This document shows positions 9,243 to 19,223 of a stretch of DNA of 64,000 nt, in pieces. The notes below the pieces were generated by a model. The model worked only from the letters and a program-made list of their open reading frames with translations, ran no database searches and had not been told where the DNA came from. The translations under genes were made by a program, and so were the position numbers. Position 1 is the first letter of the stretch; the number at the start of each line of letters is the position of its first letter. Source of the stretch: Macrophomina tecta (lineage: Eukaryota > Ascomycota > Dothideomycetes > Botryosphaeriales > Botryosphaeriaceae); assembly GCA_024180945.1 (NCBI GenBank), contig JAKSGN010000006.1, forward strand, positions 2,852,001 to 2,916,000, read 5' to 3'.

Positions 9243-11444
9243 ATGACCGTACGCCCCCGACCCTCCGAGGCCGTGCCCTCCACCACCACCCTCTGCGCCG
9301 CCTGTGGGCAAATTCGCATCGCCGACTTGGCTGCTGAGGCCGCCGATCCGCCCAGCTGGCTGCCAGCTCCGAGCGAGACGTCCAGCGTGACGGGCTGGCG
9401 CCATCTCAGCGACGCTCGTCAGCTCCCGGCCTCGGCTGCCACCTGCTCGTTTTGTGCGCTTATCGCAGAGTCGATCCTGCAGAACTACTGCAGCAGTCTG
9501 ACTTCAGACAAACCGCTGTCCTGGGATGCGGCTGGTCTGGGCAGCCGCCTGGCCGACGCGCCCGTCTACCTCCAGCTGCGGCGGAACGGCGTCGGCCGCA
9601 TTCCCCGAGAGCGCCCCAACAGCCGCCACGAGCTGCTGGGCAAGGCCATTGCCGTCTACGTGCTGTCCGTCGATGGTGTTTTGCGAGGCCGCATCCGTCT
9701 GTTCGCGCAGCCAGGTATGACACGAGTCCAGTGCCCAGGAAGCTGCTGAACCCTGTCTTAGACAGCCCCGCCTCCACCACCGGCGATGTGCTGTGTGGCC
9801 CCAGGCTGCCCTCGTCCAACTGCCCCCAGGCTTTTCACATGATCCAGGAGTGGCTGCACACCTGCCTAAATTTTCACCCGAGCTGCAGGCGGGCGCTGTC
9901 AAAAGTCACCATTGACGAGAGAGACGAGCCCCTCCTGCCCTCCCGCGTCATCGACGTTGCACCGCCTGGCGGATCGCCGAACGTCCGCCTGCTTGAATCC
10001 ACGGGTGCCCGTGGCCGATACGTCACACTAAGCCATTGCTGGGGCCCGAGCCATAGACATCCTCTCACCACCTCCACAGCCACCTTGCCACAGCATCTGA
10101 CAGAGATTGCCTGGGAGCAGCTGCCAAAGACATTCAGGGATGCCATCGTCGTTGTGAGATCGCTTGGCTTCCGCTATATTTGGATCGACTCGCTGTGCAT
10201 CGTGCAGGACGACCTTGCCGAGTGGCTACGCGAGTCTGAGCAGATGGGTGTGATCTACGAACGTGCTGCGCTTACCATCGCAGCCTGCCATGCCAAAAAC
10301 TCCACCGAAGGCTGCTTTTTCGAGAGATCGCCCGTGCAGCCTGCTGTAACGCTCCCCTACTGGGACTCTCATGGTGCGCAAGACGGCGTGCTCTACGCGA
10401 CCCTCCTACCCAGGAATTACTGGTCCATCAGCCCCGAATTCAGCCCCCTGTCGGAGCGGGGGTGGGCGACCCAGGAATGGCTCCTCAGCAGACGGGTGGT
10501 ATTTTTCACCCAGGAATGTATAGTGTGGTCATGTCGGACTGTCACACAACGAGAAACAAGGGAAAGCTTTCATGATCCTGTCCGTTCCACGATGCCCGCC
10601 GCGCGCCTGCAGATGCTAACCGGTCCAGGCAAGGAATACGCGCTGGAAAATCATTGTGGAGAAGTACTCCGCTAGGAAGCTGACCAATGCCACGGATCGG
10701 CTAGTTGCCCTCCGTGGTCTCATTAACGAATTGCAGAAAGTGAACAACACCAGATGCATCCACGGGACCTGGGCCGACACCCTCGCCGACGGTCTTCTCT
10801 GGTTCTCCCTGCAGCCCGCAGAAAGGGACAAAAGCCCGAACGGCTTTCCCACATGGACGTGGGCGTCAACGTGCCACGGCATCCGGTACCAGAAGATTGA
10901 TAGGGGCAAGCATACCTGTCGGCGCTTACGCATAGCGGACGATGAGCGAGCGGTTGAAGCGATCGGTTGGGTTAAGAAGCTGCCCTGCTTCAAGCCTCTC
11001 TCCGACGTCGCACCGCCGCCTGCACGGCACGATAGCGGATTTTCCCCCGTTCCACAGGACCAGCAGGGGCATCCAGCTCCGCGGTTAGCGAGCATCCTGT
11101 CAAGTGTTGAGAGTAATCTCCATGCGAAGTTCTCGTCCCTCAGCTTGACGGAAGAACCACTTGGTTGGAGCCTGACCTATCTCATATATGGCGCGAATCA
11201 GGAACCGATTGGCTGGGCGTCCCTGGACGAGGGGCTGGTTCCCAACGCAGAGGTGTTCTCCCTTGGGGTACTGGGAAAAGAAAGCACCCAGGGCCCGAAA
11301 GCGCTCTTCCACCATTGGATCCTGCTTTTGGTGCGCTGTGGTGATGATAGGACTGTGGATGTCTACAAGCGGGTGGGGGTTGGGAAGATAGAGTCGAGTT
11401 CGTGGTTTGGGGATGCGGAGATGAGATCGTTACGAATAGTATGA
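9243..11444 (+). CDS. HET-domain (heterokaryon incompatibility type) protein, 701 aa
   Basis: Fungal HET domains trigger cell death or growth arrest when genetically different cells fuse, and many HET genes are innate-immunity-like sensors of unknown specificity. Exons 9243-9714, 9762-10579 and 10629-11444 sum to exactly 702 codons. An N-terminal region holds Cys pairs (TTLCAACGQI, ATCSFCALI). The HET block starts near residue 243: GRYVTLSHCWG, then LPKTFRDAIVVVRSLGFRYIWIDSLCIVQDD, ERAALTIAAC, and SERGWATQEWLLSRRVVFF. The C-terminal block with IIVEKYSARKLTNATDRLVALRGL is typical. Intron 1 is canonical (GTATGA, TTAG). Intron 2 has a weak GTCCGT donor but an excellent TGCTAAC branch. No NACHT or WD repeats follow, so this is the stand-alone type. 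Neighbours are unrelated. Confidence 0.9.
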
Positions 11445-12257
11445 AGGGGATGTCCTGATGTTCATGAGCAACGACGACTTCCACGCGCACATCGGTTTCC
11501 TTTGATTGCAGCACCCAAAAGCCATTATTTTGTGATCTTTTGAGTCTTTCCTCCCACCTGGTAGTATGAGATTTAGTACAATCGCACTTGCTTGAGGAAT
11601 ACTGGAGACTGGTCGATCCTTCCACGAGTGTCACATCTGGGGAAGTTTTATACTGCTCTTTCCCTATATGGTCTAGGCAGTCCAAAACTGCTGCCGCCTA
11701 AAGCATCGGCCTCCCAGCGGTCGGATGTTCCTTCCTTCGCGTCAAGCGACGTTACCGCCCCTAGTATAGTACGAGCTATGGCGCGAGGGTCCGCCGGGCC
11801 TCTGATCACATCCAGGAGGATAGAACAGCTTGAAAGGATGCTTACAGGTACAGGATGCTGGCTTTCTGTTTATGCTGAACTCGAGCTCAGTTGTAATTCC
11901 AGATGTAGTGTATGTTTTTTTTTATTTAAATTTTCGCTCTTCATCTGCGCTCTGCAGCTAAATATAGCTTTACATTAAACTCCCCCAAGCCTGTGTTCAT
12001 TCGCTCGTGCGCTACCCGACGACGGACAGTCCTTGAGTGGGGCAAGTTGCGTTAACGTCATCCCCAGGACGCTCACCCATTCGCCTACTCTCTTTCATGT
12101 CCACGCCCCTCCAAACCGCGCACTCTCACCTCTCCCCAGGTATGATAGCATCCTGGCAAGTAAACGCCAAAGCCTTGACGTGCGCGAATCTGAACGCGAA
12201 ACCCTTGCAGCAACCACCGTTTCCTGAACACCATCGTCCACTCGTCCGCCGCCCGCC
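11445..12257. other. Intergenic, no gene seen
   Basis: Between the HET gene and the 309-aa gene, which both run rightwards. A T-rich tract at about 11910-11935 and AATATAGC-type AT-rich sequence precede a pyrimidine-rich leader just before the next start. No supported gene. Confidence 0.5.
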
Positions 12258-13255
12258 ATGGCATCCACCCCCGCCGCAGCAGGCGGTTTCTTCCCGCCCG
12301 ACCAACAAGCCATGACACCTCCTGCCTCCTCTATCGGCTCGTCCAGCGCCACGGGCACCCGTCTCCCTGTCCCGCGCTCAAAACCGCTCAAGACAGGCGG
12401 TCCCAAAGAATCGGCCTTCATCCGATACGTCGACGAGCGCATCCGGCAGATACAGCGGCGGTATGCGAAGCGCGGGAGCTCAACATCCATGCCGACAAAC
12501 GAAGATACGCAGGATCACGGGGGGGAAGGGGTTGGCAGCGGCAGCAAGAGCGGCGGGGCGGTGGAGGGGTACAGGAGTTTGAGAGAAGCGTGCCGGGATA
12601 TCGATACGTTGGTGGATGTGGTGTGGGTCTCCGGAACGCGTATGCCTTTTCCCTTTTGCTGCGTGCGGATGGTGAGAGGATGTGTTTTTGGCTGATTGTT
12701 GGCACAGCAAGCTTGCAGATTGCCTATCTCCTCACGCTGGCGGATCTCGTGAATGAGTACATGAGAGGTTTCCCCGTATCGCCAGCGCCACTGTTCAAGA
12801 CGCTGGAGAAGCTGGATCACGCTTTTGCGTCTTTGCTGCAGGGCACAGATGTGGAGACCGGGGAAATTCTGCCTGGCTTTGAGGGTGGAAGAAAGGTTAA
12901 TGCAACGGAGAAGGTGCGCATCAATAGTATGGTGCATTATGCGAGATCGGCGGTTGTGGATGTCATGCTCAAATATGATCCGGAGATGGATGACGGAGAG
13001 GAGGCAGAGGAGACCGCTGGTGAGTCTGGCGCTGATGTCGAGGCAGACGATTCTGGGGATTATGGGATCGATGATGTGGAAGGCACGTGGGATATGAAGA
13101 CGGCGAAGGTGTACGACAGGACTCTGGTTGAGCTGGGAGATGACCTCACGAATGCTCCGCCCATTGGATTGAGGGTGGAGAAGCCTGAAGGTACTTGTCT
13201 CCCGAAACCCCCAGGGTTAACAGAGTCCGACCGCGTCATGGAGTTGGATGAATGA
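12258..13255 (+). CDS. Conserved fungal protein of unknown function, 309 aa
   Basis: Exons 12258-12639 and 12708-13255 join over a 68-nt intron (GTATGC donor, GCACAG acceptor) to give 309 residues in phase. After a Ser/Pro-rich start come FIRYVDERIRQIQRRYAKR, then CRDIDTLVDVVWVSGTPSLQIAYLLTLADLVNEYM and FKTLEKLDHAFASLLQG. These leucine-rich helices look globular and well conserved. DVETGEILPGFEGGR and TEKVRINSMVHYARSAVVDVM follow. The C-terminus is acidic (DDGEEAEETAGESG) and ends MELDE. The splice-joined SGTP-SLQI segment restores the helix pattern, which supports the intron call. No signal peptide or catalytic motif is visible. I recall this layout from many filamentous fungi but cannot assign a function. 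Confidence 0.85.
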
Positions 13256-13724
13256 TACGAGCACAAAACGTGGTCACTCGACTTCTTTGGACGCCCGCAT
13301 CACCGGATTTGACAGGAGGCGCGACCCTCAGGGTTGGCGACGGGTAAACGGCGTCTCCAATTTCAATAAAAGGTGAGGCGCGTTGCTGTAAGCGCCAGCC
13401 GGTGAGAGGTGCGGTGGGTAGGTGTTGCAATGATGTCACCGCACGAAAAAGCGTTTCTCAGATCTCCAGATGGGTTGAAGCGTCTCTGGGGCCTGCGCGG
13501 CGCGTCAAGTGAACCCGTGGGCGTGGAAGACTCGAAGCAATTGTTCTCTTCTTGCGCTTCGGAGCCGTCCTTCCTCAACACCCACACGCCCGCCGTGCCC
13601 CGCACGTCTTCCGCTCTGCACCTCGTCCTCCTCGTCCTCAATTCTTACTCGCCCTGTACTATTCCTGTCGTTCCACTCTCTGAGCGCATTCTACTACATC
13701 GTGCGCGCGCAAGCACCTTCCACC
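13256..13724. other. Intergenic between tandem genes
   Basis: Holds the 3' region of the 309-aa gene and the pyrimidine-rich leader of the 931-aa gene. No supported gene. Confidence 0.5.
13365..13370 (+). terminator. AATAAA polyadenylation-type signal
   Basis: Exact AATAAA 110 nt downstream of the stop of the 309-aa gene, a normal distance for cleavage and polyadenylation. Confidence 0.5.
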
Positions 13725-16571
13725 ATGCCACTTCACCTCGGCTCGCGAACCAAGGTGCACCTTGTCACTGCCAACCTCGATCAAACGACGACAGACAATC
13801 CGTCAAACAAGAAAGCTGCCGAAGTTACTAGGCACATCGAAATTGTTGAACAGACGCTCAAGGATGGTCATCAGTTGAAGGAAAGTCACATCCCGGTTGC
13901 TGGTGACCACAGCACACTTCACCTACTCGGCAACGGTGAGGATTACATGCCCTTCATGATGGTCCGCGCCGGCGAAGACCTCCGTCAAGTTGTAAGTAAG
14001 CCTGAACAATAATTTCCTCCACTCCGCTACTGACTATTGGAGCATCAGCCAGCCAGCGAAGATGAACCTGTCCTCCACTTGGACTCTGTGCACAACGACG
14101 TCTACGCAAGGATCCTGGGCAAAGATCCCTCCAGCGTAATCAAGTCCCCGCAAGCACTTGCTTTGCGCGTGGAGCTCTCGAAGCAGTCCTTCTTGAAGAC
14201 AGACAAACCACCCGAGGATATCCGCATCGACGTTTTCTACAATGGTCAGCTCACTCATTCGACGTTTTGGCCAAAGCGATATTACCAGGAAGATAATAAA
14301 CACCCTCGATCGCTCCTTACTGTGTTCAGCGGAATCCGAACCCAGTGGATGTGTGAGCGGGCCTGGATCATTGTCCCACCTGGCGAGGACCCCGATGGAT
14401 CACGTCAAAGGCCAGTCGCGTCTGCAGAAACGCTCAAGAATCGATGGGACAATATTCAGAGAGAGTTGCTGAAAGATGCGGTGGCTCGCGGTGTCGATGT
14501 GAAGGGAAACAGGCCCGTCGTTGCCAAGTATCTCACCGAAATCTCCAAACTGGGTATGCCACCCGAAGTCGAGACCTGGTCTGAATCGCGCGGACAAAGG
14601 TTTGGGGTTATTGATGTCGTCTTGTCATATGGGCAAGGGTCCAAGGATGCTCCTGCCAAGGTCTACATTTCCGAGCCAACTCGAATGAAGTGCTCGAAAT
14701 TCAAGGAGCAAGACAACGTCATGCTCTCTTCCAAAAGTCTACTTTTACTCCATGGGAGGGGTTCTGCCAATACCACGAGTCGCTACAACTTTAGGAGCGT
14801 TACTCCAGAAATATCCGCTGCTGACTCTGGACAGAAGCCGACCAAATCATCCTATGGGTTCCTTCCAGTAGAACAGGTTTCCACACACTCGGGGCCCCTG
14901 GTCAATGAAAAGGGCAACGTTATTTCATCTTCGGAACAGCTTCCCTCATACCTGACGACCCAGTTGCAGCAGAGCGGCTACAGAGTTCGGACTGGGTCAA
15001 GTCGCCGCCCTATGAGTTCTTCAGGCTCGACTAGTGGGAAAGGACCTATTGTCGCCCCAGGCACGCTGCACGGTTTGCCCTTCACTACTCCCAACAATCT
15101 TGCAGCTCCAGTAGTCATCAATCTCGAGAGCCAATCCCCGATCACTGCCACTCAATGCCAACTGCCACCACGGCAGCTCAACCGAACACAGCCTCCTAGC
15201 GGGCGCCTTGTAGCGCCAAAAGTGTCCCAACTTGAAGAGATTCCGGAGGAGGATGAAGAAGTACTAACCTCTACTTCTAGCGAATTTTTCACCGGCCTTA
15301 CAGCTACAGCACACTCGGATCCAAAAGGCAGTGGTGCAAGCTTCTCATCTACGCCTGCTGGATCATCTCAAGGCACCCAACAGTTCAGGCCGCTATTCGT
15401 ATTCACCACTGGATCAACTGCCGGTCTGCCCTCACCCCGTGGGTCACTTTTACCACCCGTGCAGATACATACGAGCGTTCGTGCTCGCCGAATAGCCATC
15501 GAGGATGAAGAAGGAAGCCCTCGTAAGAAACGTCGTCTATCAAGCAGTCGCGCCCTGAACATCAAGGTCCCCGAAGGATTCGGCATCAACCAACGCGGCG
15601 TGTTCGTTCCGTCAGGGACCCCAAACGACAAGTCGCACCAACGGTCAAAATTCAATTCCTTCACTCTGGGATCAAACGTCTACCCAGACCAAGAATGGGC
15701 CCCTCGTCGCCGCCCCCCAGTGTCTCCCATCACGCCTGACCACATTTCGGCTAAGAAGCATGACCCTCTGATCAATCGGCTAGTCATCAACAACAAGGAC
15801 AAAGTCATCCGCGCCATAGACTTCTCCGCGCCGTTCCGCAGATCAGAAATTCCTGCCGTTGCCCGCTCAGCCAAAGCCCGTTCCGCGTCCACTCGCCGTG
15901 CCTGGGAAAGCACTCATGCCCTCAACACCGCTCTAACGATACCGCAAACGCCAGAATCACGCATGGCCCCTCGCTCTGGAGGCAGCGCCTCACAGAGAGT
16001 TTCAACTTCCTCTAACTCACAGCCCGAGGTCCCGCGCACCCCGGCCCCGACCCGCACTCGCACCCGCAGCCAGAGCATCGAGAGCGCCATCAGCGCCGAC
16101 GGCGGCATCTACCAGACGCCCGCGCCGCTGCCCCGCTACAACCACCATCCGCGCCTCCCGTCGACGCCGGTCAGCCAGTCCGACTCCGCCGCCCACTCCT
16201 TTGCCCCCCAACGACAGCAAACCAACACAAGTACAACCCCCGCCTCCTCATCCTTCCTCGCCACGCCCTCGTCGGTAGGCAGCAGCAGCAGCAGCAGCAG
16301 CAGCAGGCACTCGCGCGCCGTGCGCCCTGACGATCCGGCCCACCCACACGCGCAAATGGAGCGCGCGTTCAGGTCATTCGAGGTACCGGAGCTTTCGAAG
16401 GATTGCTGCATCACGTACGCGATGCCGCCGGCGAGCGAGCGGGACAGGGCGTGGGCGCCGGGTGAGGCGAGGGCGTTTGGCGGGGGCGTGGTGAGGCAGG
16501 TGAGGAGCGAGCGGACGGGGGAGTTTGAGGAGGAAGGCGTGCTGATCGGGGTGAGGTTTGTGGTGATTTGA
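13725..16571 (+). CDS. Large disordered, probably nuclear protein, 931 aa
   Basis: Exon 13725-13991 (89 codons) joins 14043-16571 over a 51-nt intron (GTAAGT donor, TACTGAC branch) to give 931 residues. Use of the next AG, at 14047-14048, would drop only His-Gln. The N-terminal 300 residues look folded: HIEIVEQTLKDGHQLKESHI, EDIRIDVFYNGQLTHSTFW, SGIRTQWMCERAWIIVPPGE, RFGVIDVVLSYGQG. The rest is long Ser/Pro/Thr-rich sequence with EDEEGSPRKKRRLSSSR, a clear nuclear localisation type, and a poly-Ser run coded by an AGC repeat. A short conserved-looking tail (LIGVRFVVI) ends the protein. I do not recognise the family. The folded start plus nuclear signal would suit a chromatin or transcription factor partner, but this is inference. 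Confidence 0.85.
16281..16306 (+). repeat. (AGC)n coding microsatellite
   Basis: Uninterrupted AGC/CAG triplets coding for poly-Ser near the C-terminus of the 931-aa protein. Length may vary between strains without breaking the frame. Confidence 0.9.
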
Positions 16572-17605
16572 TGGACTGGGATGGGGTTGGGGCTGGGGCT
16601 GGGGCTGGGGCTGGGGGAGATTGTATTGTCAGCGTGACTATGGGGAGGAAAGAGGAGTTTGATCCCAGTTGGCGGCGGGTTGGCTCGAGGAGTGGCTTTA
16701 AGTTTGTGCGAAAGCTCTCTGCGAAGTTGCGTCGCCTTATATCTTTCATGAGCTGCTACGGATGGTTCAAGACGGTGTTGCCGGGCCAAGCACCACGGGC
16801 GAAGAGCAAGGTAATACAGAGCATGTACGACGGAAGGAAAGCGTGCAGGGGCACCGCATCAAGCGAAGCGATCCCGAAACGAGGGACTCTACTAGCTCAC
16901 CTCAAACGCATGCATGTACAAGGACGAAAAGGGATACGGCTGGACACATTGAACGAGATAACGGGCATCGTAGCTGAGACGACGTAATGGGGGGGGGATC
17001 GAAGGCTGGAGGGACGAAAGGACTCACGTACGGGTATACCTCTTTAGCCTTGACAAGGGTTCCCTTCCCTCCTTGTGCACACTCTGCGGAGCCGCGTTGT
17101 ATCAAATCTCGGAAACCACAACAATGGAGGTAGATAAGCGGTTCGGCCAGCCTCGGCTAAGGGTCAGATCTCGCGCGGTATGGCAGAACGGGAAATATGC
17201 AAAATGGCAGCTTGAACATCACGAGCCGGAAACTTTGTGGACCATTTAGCTTTTGCCTGATTTCAGGTACCAGGTTCTCGGTTTCGCCGCTTCGGGGTAA
17301 TTGTGCGCGATAAATGTCCGTCGGAAAGTAGGCTCAGAGAGATAGTGCGAGAGTGGCTCCACGTTAATCCTTGTTGATGTCATGATTTTGAATTTTGTTC
17401 CTTTTTATTTTTTATCTTGCTCTATGTTGTTGGTTCTCATGCTTCCTGATGCCGACATCAGTAAGAATTCGCGGTGGTCTATAGATTGTTGTATCATTTA
17501 AACCAATGACAGAACATGTGCAATGAAATCCCCCTTCCCCCAAGAGATATATCCAAGCGCCGCGTGAAAGATTGCATTTGCCGGACGGTTTGGGGAATCA
17601 AGAGC
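16572..17605. other. Convergent intergenic region
   Basis: Between the ends of the 931-aa gene (plus) and the rhamnonate dehydratase gene (minus). Holds 3' UTRs, a G8 run near 16989 and T-rich sequence around 17397-17420. No supported gene. Confidence 0.5.
16583..16617 (+). repeat. GGGGTT/GGGGCT G-rich hexanucleotide repeat
   Basis: Six successive runs of at least four G on the plus strand (one GGGGTT, four GGGGCT, then a final G run), beginning 12 nt after the stop of the 931-aa gene. It is therefore in its 3' UTR and able to form a four-stranded G structure in RNA or DNA. Confidence 0.85.
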
Positions 17606-18963
17606 CTACGATCCATTGACCTTCTCCGCTTCTGGTTGCGCTGGGGTCAGCGCCTTGGCCGGAGCGGGGTTCAAGATGTTGGCAGCATCGATCAAGGGAG
17701 CGTTTGGAGCAATCTCTAGACCGAAGCCAGGCCTGTCGAGATCGGCGGAATCGAGGTAGCCGTTGACGGGGATGGGCTCGTTGCTGAAGAGAGAGCCGAA
17801 GACGGGGAGGACCGACTTGCCGTCAGGCGAGTTGGCAAGGTATTCTTGGAAGGGAGAGTGAGGCTGCGCGATGACGAAGTGATACGAGTAAGGACCGCTG
17901 GCGTGGGGGACAACAGGAATGTCGTAGGCCTGGGCCATAGCGGAAATCTTGAGCAGCTCGGTCAAACCGCCAACCCACATGACGTCGGGCTGGAGAATGT
18001 CGAGGTTGCGGCCCTCGATGAGCTTGCGGAAGCCGTAGCGGGAATATTCGTGCTCGCCAGTGGTGAACTTGATGGTGGGGTGGGCCTTCTTGAGGAGAGC
18101 GTGGCCGTCAAAGTCGTCGGGAGAAAGGCACTCCTCCCACCAGTTGATGTTGAGGTGCTTGGTCTTCTCGACCAGCTCGATGGTGTATGGCACGTTCAGA
18201 GACATGTAGCAGTCGACCATGATGGGGAAGTCGGGGCCGACGGATTCGCGGTGCTTGGTCAGGAAGTCGATGTTCTTGCGCATGCCCTCGAAGCCCTCGC
18301 CGGGGCTGTAGGGCAGCGGCACCTTGGACCCAATGAAGCCCATGGCCTTGGCGGCCGTGGGCTCGGGGCCAGTGCAGTAGAAGTGCAGGCGGTCGCGGGT
18401 GGCGCCGCCAATCATCTTGTAGACGGGCTCGTTGCGGATCTTGCCGAGGAGATCCCAGAGGGCGAGGTCGATGACGGAGATGACGGCGACGGGAAGGCCC
18501 TTGCGGCCATAGAACATGGAGCCGCGGTACATCTGCTCGAAGAGGTGGTTCGTGTCGCGGGGGTCTGGCGGCGCGAGTCACACAATCAGCCTCAGTTGCT
18601 CTCTGCTCACCCGTCTCGCGCGCGCGGCTTACCGGCGCCAATCAAGAAGCGCTCAAAGTGCTCGGCAACCAGCCAGCACGCGGGCGGGCCGCCGAAGCCC
18701 GTGGCGAAGCCCTTGGTGCCGTCCGAGGCCTCGATCTCGACGCAGAAGGAGCCCAGCACGTTGATGCCCCACGAGGTGCGCGACTTGCGGTACTGCTCGT
18801 AGCCGGACATGGGGGTGGAGATCTTGGTGTCAATGAGCCAGTGGCCGCCCTTGACATTGTGGTAGTCGCCGCCAGAGCCGACGCCCTGGATCAGGAAGGT
18901 CTTGACCTTCGCGATGGTGGGGAATGGGCGCGAGGCGGCGGCCGCAGCTGTTGGCGAGGGCAT
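17606..18963 (-). CDS. L-rhamnonate dehydratase, enolase superfamily
   Basis: Dehydrates L-rhamnonate to 2-keto-3-deoxy-L-rhamnonate in the non-phosphorylated fungal L-rhamnose pathway. Exons 18633-18963 and 17606-18564 give 429 residues; the intron has GTAAGC and GCCAG ends. The N-terminal capping domain includes GGDYHNVKGGHWLIDTKIS and FGGPPACWLVAEHFERFL. The barrel carries the metal ligands Asp228 (IMVDCYM), Glu254 (NWWEECL) and Glu281 (TTGEHEYS), and the catalytic His331 (VVPHASGPY). These fall at almost the same numbers as in bacterial RhamD. A short tail after the barrel (NPAPAKALTPAQPEAEKV) is extra. No targeting signal, so cytosolic. It is divergent from a Zn2Cys6 regulator 260 bp away, which makes that regulator a candidate controller. 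A related sugar-acid dehydratase specificity (for example fuconate) is possible but less likely. Confidence 0.92.
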
Positions 18964-19223
18964 GGTGGCGGGGGGTGTGGGGGAGGGTGGGAGGCAGCGC
19001 GAGGTCCTGGGGCCGGCAGCGGCTTAAGTAGGGCGACGGCATGGCAGACGAGCTGGGCGCATTGCCTGGGGTGGTCGGCGACGGAGCGTGGGCGGTCGGC
19101 GCCTGCCCCAGGGCTCGGCGCAACTGCTGGTGTTGTCTCCCCGCATTTCTGCTCAGCCTCGGGCGAAACCTCTTCCACGCTCGGCATCTCGTCACATCTC
19201 TGCACCGAATTGCTCCCATCACC
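18964..19223. promoter_or_regulatory. Bidirectional promoter with CreA-like sites
   Basis: The 260-bp gap between the divergent dehydratase and regulator starts. GCGGGG at 18968-18973 and GTGGGG at 18977-18982 both fit SYGGRG, the known binding word of the carbon-catabolite repressor CreA, and sit 5 and 14 bp upstream of the dehydratase ATG. Close pairs are the arrangement usually needed for repression. G-rich composition makes chance matches common, so regulation by glucose is inference. Confidence 0.4.

Noticed and set aside
17846..18802. 318-codon plus-strand frame
   Set aside because: Antisense of the rhamnonate dehydratase barrel; caused by GC-rich third positions.
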